Assembly: GCF_002101815.1 (NCBI RefSeq)
Contig: NZ_LQPM01000024.1
Location: forward strand, 124,001 to 188,000
DNA: 64,000 bases
Reading direction: 5' to 3'
DNA from: Mycobacterium paraense
GTDB lineage: Bacteria > Actinomycetota > Actinomycetes > Mycobacteriales > Mycobacteriaceae
The notes beneath the pieces are model-generated. The model was not told the origin of the DNA. It ran no database searches and worked only from the letters and a program-made list of their open reading frames with translations. How positions within the stretch are numbered: the stretch's first letter is position 1; every line of letters starts with the position of its first letter. Below are positions 32,693 to 41,594 of the stretch, in pieces. Position numbers and translations under genes: made by a program.

Positions 32693-33283
32693 GTGTCGGG
32701 GCAGCCGCAAACACCGCCGATGGCAGGCCGCGCCCGCATCGCCAATCTCGCCAACGTCCTGACCCTGCTGCGGCTGGTGCTGGTCCCCATTTTCCTGGTC
32801 GCGCTGTTCACCGCCGACGGGCACCAAATCGCCGGCCGCATAGTCGCTTTCGTGATCTTCGCCGTCGCCTGCATCACCGACCGGTTCGACGGCCTGCTGG
32901 CCCGCAACTACGGGATGGCGACCGAATTCGGCGCGTTCGTCGATCCGATCGCGGACAAGGCCCTGATCGGGTCGGCGCTGATCGGGCTGTCGATGCTGGG
33001 GGACGTGCCGTGGTGGGTGACGGCGGTGATCATGACCCGCGAGGTGGCCGTCACGCTGCTGCGGCTGGCGGTGATCCGCCGCGGCGTGATCCCGGCGAGT
33101 TGGGGCGGCAAGCTCAAGACCGTCGTCCAGGCGCTGGCCATCGGCTTGTTCGTGCTGCCGCTGTCGGGGCCGTTGCGGGTGGTGGCGGCCGCCGTCATGG
33201 GCATCGCGATCGTGCTGACGGTGGTGACCGGGGTGGACTACGTGGTGTCCACCGTCAGGGCGGTCCGTCAGTCGACCGCCTGA
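32693..33283 (+). CDS. pgsA3: CDP-alcohol phosphatidyltransferase PgsA3
   Basis: 196 aa from GTG 32693. The extensive ORF to 32585 overlaps argA and is not needed. The CDP-alcohol phosphotransferase motif is complete: D-x2-DG-x2-AR, then G-x3-D-x3-D (TDRFDGLLARNYG...GAFVDPIADK), in a membrane protein of about six helices, expected to make phosphatidylglycerol phosphate-type lipids. A -10-like TATTCT at 32681-32686 ends 6 bases before GTG, suggesting a leaderless message. It is followed by clgR. Confidence 0.88.
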   Translation: MSGQPQTPPMAGRARIANLANVLTLLRLVLVPIFLVALFTADGHQIAGRIVAFVIFAVACITDRFDGLLARNYGMATEFGAFVDPIADKALIGSALIGLSMLGDVPWWVTAVIMTREVAVTLLRLAVIRRGVIPASWGGKLKTVVQALAIGLFVLPLSGPLRVVAAAVMGIAIVLTVVTGVDYVVSTVRAVRQSTA

Positions 33284-33286
33284 ACG

Positions 33287-33313
33287 GGAACCAACGCACG
33301 GCCGCCGGCGTTG
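33287..33313 (+). promoter_or_regulatory. SigE/SigH-type promoter of clgR
   Basis: GGAAC (33287-33291), 18-base spacer, GTTG (33310-33313). This matches the ECF sigma consensus GGAAC-N18-GTT of mycobacterial SigE/SigH and precedes clgR, a known SigE target in M. tuberculosis. Confidence 0.75.
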
Positions 33314-33386
33314 GCCGTAATGAGTGCCTGCTGAATTTGGGGTTGTTGACGTGCTGAGCAGGGCTGACTGGACGAAGGAGAGCAGG

Positions 33387-33725
33387 ATGGCGCCATTGAT
33401 GCGCGAGGTCATCGGCGATGTGTTGCGCCGGGCCCGGACGTCACAGGGCCGCACGCTGCGCGAGGTCTCGGATTCGGCGCGGGTGAGCCTCGGGTACCTC
33501 TCGGAGGTGGAGCGCGGCCGCAAGGAGCCCTCCAGCGAGCTGCTCAACGCGATCTGCGACGCGCTGGAGGTGCCGCTGTCGGCGGTGCTGACCGGCGCCG
33601 GGGAGCGGATGGCGAGCGAGGAAAGCGCCGCGTACAGCGCGCCGGCCGCCGGGTCGGGCGGGCCCACCATCGACGCCAGCACCAAGGTCGTCATCCCGCC
33701 GGTGGCGTCGCTGGCCGTGGCCTGA
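33387..33725 (+). CDS. clgR: ClgR transcriptional regulator
   Basis: 112 aa from ATG 33387 with AAGGAG upstream, same length as Rv2745c; the in-frame codon at 33324 lies close to the promoter and is rejected. Cro/C1-type [45 protein letters not shown]. The C-terminus ends [12 protein letters not shown], whose final hydrophobic residues recall Clp-degraded tails. ClgR activates clp proteases and the psp operon during envelope stress. It heads the clgR-pspA-Rv2743c operon, under the SigE/SigH-type promoter. Confidence 0.94.
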   Translation: MAPLMREVIGDVLRRARTSQGRTLREVSDSARVSLGYLSEVERGRKEPSSELLNAICDALEVPLSAVLTGAGERMASEESAAYSAPAAGSGGPTIDASTKVVIPPVASLAVA

Positions 33726-33835
33726 AGGCCACCCGGGCGGATCCAGCGTCAGGGGTGGGGCGATCGGCCCCGACCCGATAAATTGAGCGGCAGGGCGCTT
33801 GTCCGACATATGAGAAACGAAGGTGGACCCGACTG

Positions 33836-34666
33836 ATGGCCAATCCGTTCGTCAAAGCGTGGAAATACCTGATGGCGCTGTTCAACGCCAAGATTGACGA
33901 GCACGCCGACCCGAAGGTGCAGATCCAGCAGGCCATCGAGGAAGCGCAGCGCCAGCACCAGGCGCTGACCCAGCAGGCCGCCCAGGTGATCGGCAACCAG
34001 CGCCAACTGGAGATGCGGCTCAACCGCCAGCTCGCCGACATCGAGAAGCTGCAGGTCAACGTCCGTCAGGCGCTGACGCTGGCCGACCAGGCCACCGGAG
34101 CCGGGGACGCCGCCAAGGCCGCGGAGTACAACAACGCCGCCGAGGCGTTCGCGGCCCAGCTGGTGACCGCCGAGCAGAGCGTCGAGGACCTCAAGACCCT
34201 GCACGACCAGGCGCTGTCCGCCGCGCAGCAGGCCAAGAAGGCCGTCGAACAGAACTCGATGGTGCTGCAGCAGAAGATTTCCGAGCGCACCAAGCTGCTC
34301 AGCCAGCTCGAGCAGGCGAAGATGCAGGAACAGGTCAGCGCGTCGCTGCGGTCGATGAGCGAGATCGCCGCCCCCGGCAACACGCCGAGCCTGGACGAGG
34401 TGCGGGACAAGATCGAACGCCGCTACGCCAACGCGATCGGGTCGGCCGAGCTCGCGCAGGGGTCGGTGCAGGGCCGCATGCTCGAGGTCGAGCAGGCCGG
34501 CATCCAGATGGCCGGCCACTCCCGCCTGGAGCAGATCCGGGCGTCGATGCGCGGCGAGGCGCTGCCCGCGGGCGGAACGGCCGCCACTCCGGGCGGCGCC
34601 CCGGCGACCCCCGCGCCCGCCGAGACCACCGGTGGCCAGGTCGCCGAGAAGCCCGTTGGCCAGTAA
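33836..34666 (+). CDS. pspA: Phage-shock protein A homolog (35-kDa antigen)
   Basis: 276 aa, corresponding to Rv2744c, the 35-kDa antigen. PspA/IM30 family: long helical hairpin (residues about 20-220) with heptads and conserved [27 protein letters not shown]. The Ala/Pro/Thr-rich tail is typical of mycobacterial members. PspA oligomers bind stressed membrane and, in M. tuberculosis, bind ClgR. It follows clgR after 110 bases and precedes an integral membrane partner. Confidence 0.94.
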   Translation: MANPFVKAWKYLMALFNAKIDEHADPKVQIQQAIEEAQRQHQALTQQAAQVIGNQRQLEMRLNRQLADIEKLQVNVRQALTLADQATGAGDAAKAAEYNNAAEAFAAQLVTAEQSVEDLKTLHDQALSAAQQAKKAVEQNSMVLQQKISERTKLLSQLEQAKMQEQVSASLRSMSEIAAPGNTPSLDEVRDKIERRYANAIGSAELAQGSVQGRMLEVEQAGIQMAGHSRLEQIRASMRGEALPAGGTAATPGGAPATPAPAETTGGQVAEKPVGQ

Positions 34667-34684
34667 CGCCGGCGGGGGCCCGCG

Positions 34685-35503
34685 ATGGCGGTGAAAGCGA
34701 TCCACCACCGGCCGTGGCGCGCCCTGGTGCAGCGCGGATTGGCCACCGCCGCCGACGTTTCCGACCTGGTGGCCCGCAAGATCAGCGCCGCCGCGGACCC
34801 GCGGGCACGGCTGCTGCGCCGCCAGCGCCGCGCGCTGCGGTGGGGCCTGATCTGCGCGGCCGGTTGCGTGTTTTGGATCGCGGTGACCGGCCTGCTCGCG
34901 GCGTGGGGCTGGTTCACGTTGCTGTTGCAGGTCACCGGCGCGGTCGCGGTCGTGCTGGCGGTCCCGGCGACGCTGTTGCTGCTGCGCTATCGCTGGCTGC
35001 GCTCGGAGCCGCTGCCGGCGCAGCGGACCACGAGCACCCGCCGGCTGCCGCCGCCCGGTTCGGCCGCCCGGCCCGCCATGTACGCACTCGGCGCCTCCGA
35101 ACGCGGATTCTTCTCGCTGCTGGGGGTGATCGAACGCGGCGCCATGCTGCCGGCGGACGAAATCCGTGACCTGGGCGCAGCCGCCGGCAAGTCGTCGGCG
35201 GCGATGGCGGCCACCGCCGCCGAGGTGGTGTCGATGGAGCGCGCGGCGCAGTACGCCGAGTCGTCGCGAGCGCATCTGGTGCCGACCATCAACGCGTTCA
35301 CCGCCCAGCTGAGCGCCGGCGTGCGTCAGTACAACGAAATGGTCACGGCCGCAGCGCAATTGGTGTCCTCGGCGAACGGGAACTCCGGTGCCGGGTTGGC
35401 CGGAACCCAGGAGCGCTACCGCGCCGAGTTGGTCGGGGCCACCGATCGCCTGCTCGGGTGGGCGCAGGCGTTCGACGAGCTGGGCGGGTTGCCCCGGCGC
35501 TAG
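34685..35503 (+). CDS. pspM: Membrane protein of the psp operon (PspM/Rv2743c-like)
   Basis: 272 aa. Basic N-terminal cytoplasmic stretch, two hydrophobic helices (about 55-75 and 80-100, WGLICAAGCVFWIAVTGLL and VTGAVAVVLAVPATLLL) and a long helical C-terminal region. In M. tuberculosis, Rv2743c is the membrane member of the clgR-pspA-Rv2743c-Rv2742c system and interacts with PspA. The downstream fourth gene Rv2742c (pspN) is absent; a convergent limonene-epoxide hydrolase-like gene follows at once. The symbol follows the M. tuberculosis psp nomenclature. Confidence 0.85.
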   Translation: MAVKAIHHRPWRALVQRGLATAADVSDLVARKISAAADPRARLLRRQRRALRWGLICAAGCVFWIAVTGLLAAWGWFTLLLQVTGAVAVVLAVPATLLLLRYRWLRSEPLPAQRTTSTRRLPPPGSAARPAMYALGASERGFFSLLGVIERGAMLPADEIRDLGAAAGKSSAAMAATAAEVVSMERAAQYAESSRAHLVPTINAFTAQLSAGVRQYNEMVTAAAQLVSSANGNSGAGLAGTQERYRAELVGATDRLLGWAQAFDELGGLPRR

Positions 35504-35510
35504 AGCGGCG

Positions 35511-35942
35511 CTAGAAGGACGCCCGCAGCGACGGCACGATCAGGCCCGCCACGCCGCGCACGGTCGCCTTGAGCATGTCGAAGAAGTCAAAGTAGTCCCG
35601 CCACAGCGTGATTCGCCCGTCGTGCACCTCGAACACGCCGCACACCCAGAACTGCAGCCGCAGCGGGCCGACGATCAGCGCGTCGGTGCGTTCGGTGAGC
35701 ACCGCGGCGCCGTCGGCGGCGATGCGGTGGATCTTCACCTCGAAGGCCCCGCGGCCCTCCATCATGCGGAACAGCTTGATCGCGCGGGCGCGGCCGTGGA
35801 TCGTCGGCAGCCCCACGTTCTGGTAAACCAGGTTCTCGTCGAGCGCCGCCCCGGCGGCGTCCAGGTCCGAATCTTGAAGCGCGTTCAGGAAACCCTCGAC
35901 CGTGCGGGTGTTCGCAACGTCAGTGCCAGTGAGCTCGGTCAT
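35511..35942 (-). CDS. ephG: Limonene-1,2-epoxide hydrolase-like protein
   Basis: 143 aa from ATG 35942; corresponds to Rv2740 (149 aa). NTF2-like cone fold with the LEH pattern: NALQDSDLDAAGAALDENLVYQNVGLP, catalytic Asp/Arg region (RTDALIVGPLRLQFWVCGVFEVHDGRITLWRDYFD). It hydrolyses epoxides, in the M. tuberculosis protein including sterol-like substrates. Convergent with pspM; divergent from the glycosyltransferase. Confidence 0.9.
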   Translation of the reverse strand: MTELTGTDVANTRTVEGFLNALQDSDLDAAGAALDENLVYQNVGLPTIHGRARAIKLFRMMEGRGAFEVKIHRIAADGAAVLTERTDALIVGPLRLQFWVCGVFEVHDGRITLWRDYFDFFDMLKATVRGVAGLIVPSLRASF

Positions 35943-35994
35943 GGTGCCAGCGTAGGCGAGTGCGGCGGCTCGGCCGTGTGGCAGGGTAGGGCCG

Positions 35995-37161
35995 ATGCGC
36001 GTCGCCGTGGTTGCCGGGCCGGATCCCGGGCATTCGTTCCCCGCGATCGCGCTGTGCCAGCGGTTCGGCGAGGCGGGCGACGAGCCCATCCTGTTCACCG
36101 GCCCGGAGTGGCTCGGCGCCGCCCGCGCCGCCGACATCGACGCCGTCGAGCTGGACGGGCTCACCGCCACCGACGAGGACGTCGACGCCGGCGCCCGGAT
36201 CCACCGGCGGGCGGCGCGGATGGCGGTGCTCAACGTCCCGGCTCTGCGCGAGTTGGCTCCCGACCTGGTGGTATCGGACGTCATCACCGCGGGCGGCGGA
36301 ATGGCCGCCGAGCTGTTGGGCATCCCGTGGATCGAGCTCAACCCCCACCCGCTGTACCTGCCGTCGAAGGGGCTGCCGCCGATCGGCAGCGGGCTGGCGC
36401 CCGGCACCGGCTTCCGCGGCCGGCTGCGGGACGTCACGATGCGGGCGCTGACGGCGCGGTCCTGGCGCGCCGGCATCAAGCAGCGCGCGGCCGCCCGGCT
36501 CGAGATCGGGCTGCCCGCCGTCGATCCCGGCCCGCTGCGTCGCCTGATCGCCACGCTGCCGGCCCTCGAGGTGCCGCGCCCGGACTGGCCGGACGAGGCC
36601 GTCGTCGTAGGGCCCTTGCACTTCGAGCCGACCGACCGGGTGCTGGACATCCCGCCGGGCTCCGGGACGGTGGTGGTGGTCGCGCCGTCGACCGCGCTGA
36701 CCGGGACCGCCGGGCTGGCCGAGGTCGCCCTGGACTGCCTGCGGCCCGGGGACACGCTGCCGGCCGGCTCCCGGCTGGTCGTGTCGCGGCTGGGCGGCGC
36801 GGACCTGACGGTGCCGCCCTGGGCGGTGGTCGGGCTGGGACGCCAGGCGGAGCTGCTGACGCACGCCGACGTGGTGATCTGCGGCGGCGGCCACGGCATG
36901 GTGGCCAAGACGCTGCTGTCCGGGGTGCCGCTGGTGGTCGTTCCCGGCGGCGGGGACCAATGGGAGATGGCCAATCGGGTGGTGCGCCAGGGCAGCGGGC
37001 GGCTGATCCGGCCGCTCAGCGCCGACGCGCTGGTGGACGCGGTGGGCGAGGTGCTGTCGTCGCCGGGCTACCGGCAGGCCGCGCAGCGAGCGGCCGCCGG
37101 GATCGCCGACGTCGCCGACCCGGTGCGGGTGTGCCACCAAGCGCTGGCGCTTGCCGGCTGA
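35995..37161 (+). CDS. UGT-family glycosyltransferase (Rv2739c-like)
   Basis: 388 aa, the same length as Rv2739c. GT-B fold: N-terminal RVAVVAGPDPGHSFPAIALCQRF, C-terminal donor region VVICGGGHGMVAKTLLSGVPLVVVPGGGDQWEMANRV, with the glycine-rich loop of family 1. Acceptor and sugar are unknown. It is unrelated in sequence detail to the glycosyltransferase at 15967. It is divergent from ephG with 52 bases between starts. Confidence 0.85.
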   Translation: MRVAVVAGPDPGHSFPAIALCQRFGEAGDEPILFTGPEWLGAARAADIDAVELDGLTATDEDVDAGARIHRRAARMAVLNVPALRELAPDLVVSDVITAGGGMAAELLGIPWIELNPHPLYLPSKGLPPIGSGLAPGTGFRGRLRDVTMRALTARSWRAGIKQRAAARLEIGLPAVDPGPLRRLIATLPALEVPRPDWPDEAVVVGPLHFEPTDRVLDIPPGSGTVVVVAPSTALTGTAGLAEVALDCLRPGDTLPAGSRLVVSRLGGADLTVPPWAVVGLGRQAELLTHADVVICGGGHGMVAKTLLSGVPLVVVPGGGDQWEMANRVVRQGSGRLIRPLSADALVDAVGEVLSSPGYRQAAQRAAAGIADVADPVRVCHQALALAG

Positions 37162-37184
37162 GCCGGCTGGGTATGTTGGCTGAC

Positions 37185-37379
37185 GTGCGGCTGACGGAGT
37201 TCAACGAACGGGTTGTGTTGCGCTTTGGCGCTACATACGGCCCGTCGGTGCTGGTGGATCACGTGCTGACCAGCTTCGACGGGCGCACCGCCGCCCAGGC
37301 GATCGACGACGGCGTCGAGCCCCGCGACGTCTGGCGCGCGCTGTGCGCCGACTTCGACGTGCCGCGCGACCAGTGGTGA
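37185..37379 (+). CDS. DUF3046 protein (Rv2738c-like)
   Basis: 64 aa from GTG 37185, or 68 aa from ATG 37173. TATGTT at 37172-37177 looks like a -10 for a leaderless GTG. Sequence VRLTEFNERVVLRFG...DVWRALCADFDVPRDQW is the DUF3046 pattern. The function is unknown. In M. tuberculosis it immediately precedes recA; here a riboswitch-controlled gene intervenes. Confidence 0.8.
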   Translation: MRLTEFNERVVLRFGATYGPSVLVDHVLTSFDGRTAAQAIDDGVEPRDVWRALCADFDVPRDQW

Positions 37380-37485
37380 GCCTTCGGCCCCTCGGGTGTG
37401 CGCCTGCGGCGTCGGGTGTGCACTGGTGGCGCGATTCGGGCGTTTTTCCCGCCCTCGACGCACACCGGAAACCGTGGACGCACAC

Positions 37486-38163
37486 TCAACGCCGGTGGGA
37501 CCGCCGGTCCCGCCGAAACACGCAATCGCCACACACGGACCGCCCCGGCACGCGGTAGAACAGGCAGCAGCTGTGGCGGCGGAACGCGAGGTGCGGGCCG
37601 CTGAGGACGCCGGAGCCGGCCAGCATGCCGCTGTCCAGCAGTGACTCCGTCATCGCGACGATCGCGGGCCGCAGGTCGGGGCGCGCGACGAGCAATGCCC
37701 GGGCGGCGCCGACGAGCGCGGACGCGATGTTGCCGGCCAGCAGGGCGGGTGCCAGCTTGACCCGCAGGCCCGCGGCGAACGGGTTCATGTGCTGTTTGAC
37801 CACGACGCGGTACAGCGACTTCGCCGACGGCGGGTCGACCGGTCGCCCGACGGGTTCGGGGATCCGCAGCTGCGCCCCGTCGTCGGCGCGCTGCAGGTCT
37901 TTGAGGTCCGGAACGACGCCGTGGGCCAGCGCGCAGGCCAGCACCGGCGACCACAGCCGGGTGGCGTGGCCGAGATGCACCAGCGACGCGCCGATCCGCA
38001 GGTCCGACGTGTGATACCGCCGGGCGGTGGTGTCGATCAGATCGGTGAAGCCGTCGGTGTAGGACCGTTTCACCGGATGCCACCCCGCCGGTTCACCGCC
38101 CACCGTGAGCGCGAAAAAGCCTTTGTACGAAGATATTTCGGCCAGCTCGGCGGAAATGTCCAT
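37486..38163 (-). CDS. FhuF-type [2Fe-2S] protein under cobalamin riboswitch control
   Basis: 225 aa from ATG 38163; the in-frame start at 38280 lies inside the riboswitch and is rejected. GAGAGGG (38174-38180) is the ribosome-binding site. The C-terminal motif C199-C200-x10-C211-x2-C214 (HSCCLFYRVPGRSVCGDC) is the cluster site of FhuF-like ferric-siderophore reductases. Upstream is a mostly helical region (about 1-180) without a second recognised domain. FhuF reductases release iron from siderophores. Here the gene has a B12 riboswitch, so a role in cobalamin reduction or uptake is possible but unproven. No siderophore gene is adjacent. M. tuberculosis does not have it at this position. Confidence 0.78.
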   Translation of the reverse strand: MDISAELAEISSYKGFFALTVGGEPAGWHPVKRSYTDGFTDLIDTTARRYHTSDLRIGASLVHLGHATRLWSPVLACALAHGVVPDLKDLQRADDGAQLRIPEPVGRPVDPPSAKSLYRVVVKQHMNPFAAGLRVKLAPALLAGNIASALVGAARALLVARPDLRPAIVAMTESLLDSGMLAGSGVLSGPHLAFRRHSCCLFYRVPGRSVCGDCVFRRDRRSHRR

Positions 38164-38204
38164 GCGCAACCAACCCTCTCTGGGGAAATCCGCCCCAGTT
38201 CTCG

Positions 38205-38330
38205 TGAGGAAGCGCTGACGGTGAGTATCTGGCTCTCGGGTCGGGGCATGCCCGTCCCGGTCACAGTGGCGGGACCGCACCGGATTCGCACCGGTTTCCT
38301 CAGGGGGTGTGGCCCGTCAGCGCCTTTCGG
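38205..38330 (-). promoter_or_regulatory. Cobalamin (AdoCbl) riboswitch
   Basis: Read leftward, the transcript begins near 38330 and shows in order: P1 arm GCGCTGACGG (38314-38323), the paired core GGAAACCGGTG/AATCCGGTGCGGTCCCGCCACTGT (38262-38300), a GC-rich stem with CATGCC, the B12 box AGCCAGATACTC (38223-38234), and the closing P1 arm CCGTCAGCGC (38212-38221). Both P1 arms are exact complements. Downstream, a hairpin CTGGGG/CCCCAG (38180-38198) lies just before the ribosome-binding site and is a candidate expression platform. All consensus blocks are present. Confidence 0.92.
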
Positions 38331-38376
38331 TAGCAAATATTGCCACACGCCGCGCGCACGGCGTGTCAAGCTTGAA

Positions 38377-38392
38377 TCGAACAGGTGTTCGG
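38377..38392. promoter_or_regulatory. SOS box upstream of recA
   Basis: TCGAAC-AGGT-GTTCGG, one mismatch from consensus and the same core as the known M. tuberculosis recA box. LexA binding here represses the LexA-dependent recA promoter. Confidence 0.88.
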
Positions 38393-38421
38393 CTACTGTG
38401 GTGAACGTTCGAGACGCCGAC

Positions 38422-38444
38422 TTGTCGGTGGCCTTCTCTAGTGT
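38422..38444 (+). promoter_or_regulatory. RecA-NDp (PafBC-type) promoter of recA
   Basis: TTGTCGGTG, 8-base spacer, TAGTGT. This is the exact TTGTCRGTG-N8-TANNNT motif of the LexA-independent DNA-damage promoter that PafBC activates. It lies 58 bases before the recA start. Confidence 0.85.
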
Positions 38445-38502
38445 CACGGCCAACCGACCGATACCGGTCAGAAGAACACACCGACGATAGGAAGAGGCAA
38501 CC

Positions 38503-39546
38503 ATGTCGCAAGCCCCCGACCGCGAAAAGGCTCTCGAACTGGCGATGGCCCAGATCGAAAAGAGTTACGGCAAAGGCTCGGTGATGCGTCTCGGCGACGA
38601 GATGCGTCAGCCGATCTCGGTCATCCCGACCGGATCCATCGCACTGGACGTGGCCCTGGGCATCGGCGGCCTGCCCCGCGGGCGGGTCGTGGAGATCTAC
38701 GGCCCGGAGTCCTCGGGTAAGACCACCGTCGCGCTGCACGCGGTGGCCAACGCCCAGGCCGCCGGCGGCGTCGCGGCGTTCATCGACGCCGAGCACGCCC
38801 TGGACCCGGACTACGCCAAGAAGCTTGGCGTCGACACGGATTCGCTGCTGGTCAGCCAGCCCGACACCGGTGAGCAGGCCCTCGAGATCGCCGACATGCT
38901 GATCCGCTCCGGCGCGCTGGACATCCTGGTCATCGACTCGGTGGCGGCCCTGGTGCCGCGCGCCGAGCTCGAAGGCGAGATGGGGGACAGCCACGTCGGC
39001 CTGCAGGCCCGGCTGATGAGCCAGGCGCTGCGGAAAATGACCGGCGCGCTCAACAACTCGGGAACCACGGCGATCTTCATCAACCAGCTCCGCGAGAAGA
39101 TCGGCGTGATGTTCGGCAGCCCCGAAACCACCACGGGTGGAAAGGCGCTGAAGTTCTACGCGTCGGTGCGCATGGACGTGCGCCGGATCGAGACGCTCAA
39201 GGACGGCACCAACGCGGTCGGCAACCGCACCCGGGTCAAGGTCGTCAAGAACAAGGTGTCGCCGCCGTTCAAGCAGGCCGAGTTCGACATCCTCTACGGC
39301 CGCGGCATCAGCCGCGAGGGCTCGCTGATCGACATGGGTGTGGATCAGGGCTTCATCCGCAAGTCCGGGTCGTGGTTCACCTACGAGGGTGAGCAACTCG
39401 GCCAGGGCAAGGAGAACGTCCGCACCTTCCTGATGGAAAACGCCGACATCGCCAACGAGATCGAGAAGAAGATCAAGGAAAAGCTCGGCATTGGCGCGGT
39501 GGTGACTGCTGATGACGACGTCTTGCCAGCCCCCGTCGATTTCTGA
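38503..39546 (+). CDS. recA: Recombinase RecA (no intein)
   Basis: 347 aa. Walker A GPESSGKT at residues 67-74, MAW motif, L2 [20 protein letters not shown]. The chain is continuous through the sites where M. tuberculosis and M. leprae carry inteins, so no protein splicing is needed. RecA forms filaments for homologous recombination and triggers LexA self-cleavage. Two promoters are visible upstream: one with a LexA box and one RecA-NDp. Its last 35 bases overlap recX. Confidence 0.97.
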   Translation: MSQAPDREKALELAMAQIEKSYGKGSVMRLGDEMRQPISVIPTGSIALDVALGIGGLPRGRVVEIYGPESSGKTTVALHAVANAQAAGGVAAFIDAEHALDPDYAKKLGVDTDSLLVSQPDTGEQALEIADMLIRSGALDILVIDSVAALVPRAELEGEMGDSHVGLQARLMSQALRKMTGALNNSGTTAIFINQLREKIGVMFGSPETTTGGKALKFYASVRMDVRRIETLKDGTNAVGNRTRVKVVKNKVSPPFKQAEFDILYGRGISREGSLIDMGVDQGFIRKSGSWFTYEGEQLGQGKENVRTFLMENADIANEIEKKIKEKLGIGAVVTADDDVLPAPVDF

Positions 39547-40030
39547 GCCCTCCCGCGAGGAGCAGGCGCGGGCGTTGTGCCTGCGCCTGCTCACCGCGAG
39601 GTCGCGCACCCGGGCCGAGCTGCTCGGCCAGCTGGCCAAACGCGGCTACCCCGACGACGTCAGCGGCCGGGTGCTCGACCGGCTGGCCGCCGTCGGTCTG
39701 GTGGATGACGTCGAGTTCGCCGAGCAGTGGGTGGCCTCCCGCCGGGCGAAGGCGGGCAAGAGCCGCCGCGCCCTGGCCGCCGAGCTGCACACCAAGGGCG
39801 TCGACAAGGACGTGATCACCGCGGTGCTGGGCGGGATCGACGCCGCCGCCGAGCGGGACCGGGCCGAGGAACTGGTGCGGGCCAAGCTGCGTCGCGAGAC
39901 GCTGAGCGACGAAGCCAAAGTGAGCCGCCGGCTGGTGGCGATGCTGGCCCGGCGCGGCTACAGCCAGAACCTGGCGTGCGAGGTCGTCCTCAGCGAGCTG
40001 GCCGCCGAGCGGGAGCGCCGCTGCGTCTAG
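39512..40030 (+). CDS. recX: RecA regulator RecX
   Basis: 172 aa from ATG 39512, overlapping recA by 35 bases as in other mycobacteria. All-helical RecX repeats: [53 protein letters not shown]. RecX lowers RecA filament activity, so the coupled synthesis keeps the pair in balance. Confidence 0.94.
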   Translation: MTTSCQPPSISEPSREEQARALCLRLLTARSRTRAELLGQLAKRGYPDDVSGRVLDRLAAVGLVDDVEFAEQWVASRRAKAGKSRRALAAELHTKGVDKDVITAVLGGIDAAAERDRAEELVRAKLRRETLSDEAKVSRRLVAMLARRGYSQNLACEVVLSELAAERERRCV

Positions 40031-40082
40031 CCCTGTGACGTGCGGTTTCTCGCCCGCAGGATGCTCGCCGTACCATGGCCCC

Positions 40083-41594
40083 GTGACTTCGATGGCGGCC
40101 CGGGATGTTTCGGGGGCGCGTACCTACCAGGTGCGCACCTACGGCTGCCAGATGAACGTCCACGACTCCGAGCGGTTGGCGGGACTGCTGGAGGCGGCCG
40201 GTTACCGCCGGGCCGCCGACGGCGCCGACGCCGACGTCGTCGTCTTCAACACCTGCGCCGTCCGGGAGAACGCCGACAACAAGCTGTACGGCAACCTCAG
40301 CCACCTGGCACCGCGCAAGCGCGGCAACCCCGACATGCAGATCGCCGTCGGCGGCTGCCTGGCCCAGAAGGACCGGGACGCGCTGCTGCGCAAGGCGCCG
40401 TGGGTCGACGTCGTCTTCGGCACGCACAACATCGGCTCGCTGCCGGCGCTGCTCGACCGGGCCCGGCACAACAACGCGGCGCAGGTGGAGATCGCCGAGA
40501 CGCTGCAGCAGTTCCCGTCGTCGCTGCCCAGCGCCCGCGAATCCGCCTACGCCGCCTGGGTTTCCATCTCCGTGGGCTGCAACAACACCTGCACGTTCTG
40601 CATCGTCCCGTCGCTGCGCGGCAAGGAGGTCGACCGCCGCCCGGCCGACATCCTGGCCGAGGTGCGGTCGCTGGTGGACGACGGCGTGCTCGAGGTCACC
40701 CTGCTGGGCCAGAACGTCAACGCCTACGGGGTGTCCTTCGCCGACCCGGCGCAGCCGCGCGATCGCGGCGCCTTCGCCGAGCTGCTGCGGGCCTGCGGGC
40801 ACATCGACGGGCTGGAACGCGTGCGCTTCACCTCGCCGCACCCGGCCGAGTTCACCGACGACGTCATCGAGGCGATGGCGCAGACGCCGAACGTCTGCCC
40901 GGCCCTGCACATGCCGCTGCAGTCCGGATCCGACCGGGTGCTGCGCGCGATGCGGCGGTCGTACCGCGCCGAGCGGTATCTGGGGATCATCGAGCGGGTC
41001 CGGGCGGCCATGCCGCACGCGGCGATCACCACGGACCTGATCGTCGGATTCCCCGGCGAAACCGAAGAAGACTTCGCCGCCACGCTCGACGTCGTGCGGC
41101 AGGCCCGGTTCGCGGCGGCGTTCACCTTCCAGTACTCCAAGCGGCCCGGCACCCCCGCCGCCGAATTCGACGGGCAGCTGCCGAAAGCCGTTGTGCAGGA
41201 ACGCTACGAGCGGCTGGTCGAGGTGCAGGAGCAGATCTCGCTGGAGGGCAATCGCGCGCTGATCGGGCGGCCCGTCGAATTGCTGGTCGCCACCGGTGAA
41301 GGCCGCAAGGACGCCCGCACAGCGCGCATGACCGGCCGGGCCCGCGACGGCCGGCTGGTCCACTTCGCCTCGAACGAGGCGGTGCGCCCGGGCGACATCG
41401 TCACCACGGTCGTCACCGACGCCGCCCCGCACCACCTCATCGCCGACGCCGGAATCCGCACCCACCGCCGCACCCGGGCGGGTGACGCGCACGCCGCCGG
41501 CCGGCGCCCCCGCACCATCGGCCTCGGCATGCCCGCCGTCGGGCCGTCCACCGAACCGCTACAACCGCTAGAACCGCTGGGGTGTCCCCGATGA
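40083..41594 (+). CDS. miaB: tRNA-2-methylthio-N6-dimethylallyladenosine synthase
   Basis: 503 aa from GTG 40083, with a -10-like TACCAT at 40071-40076 that suggests a leaderless message; earlier codons are not needed. Domains: N-terminal UPF0004 with [21 protein letters not shown] and GGCLAQ cysteines for the auxiliary cluster; radical-SAM cluster C166-NNT-C170-TF-C173; C-terminal TRAM region ([23 protein letters not shown]). It thiomethylates i6A37 of tRNA. MiaA, which makes i6A, is encoded 4 kb downstream. The stop overlaps the next start. Confidence 0.95.
   Translation: MTSMAARDVSGARTYQVRTYGCQMNVHDSERLAGLLEAAGYRRAADGADADVVVFNTCAVRENADNKLYGNLSHLAPRKRGNPDMQIAVGGCLAQKDRDALLRKAPWVDVVFGTHNIGSLPALLDRARHNNAAQVEIAETLQQFPSSLPSARESAYAAWVSISVGCNNTCTFCIVPSLRGKEVDRRPADILAEVRSLVDDGVLEVTLLGQNVNAYGVSFADPAQPRDRGAFAELLRACGHIDGLERVRFTSPHPAEFTDDVIEAMAQTPNVCPALHMPLQSGSDRVLRAMRRSYRAERYLGIIERVRAAMPHAAITTDLIVGFPGETEEDFAATLDVVRQARFAAAFTFQYSKRPGTPAAEFDGQLPKAVVQERYERLVEVQEQISLEGNRALIGRPVELLVATGEGRKDARTARMTGRARDGRLVHFASNEAVRPGDIVTTVVTDAAPHHLIADAGIRTHRRTRAGDAHAAGRRPRTIGLGMPAVGPSTEPLQPLEPLGCPR

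Noticed and set aside
38503-39546. Intein in recA
   Set aside because: Reading frame is continuous at 347 aa with standard motifs; no inserted block.
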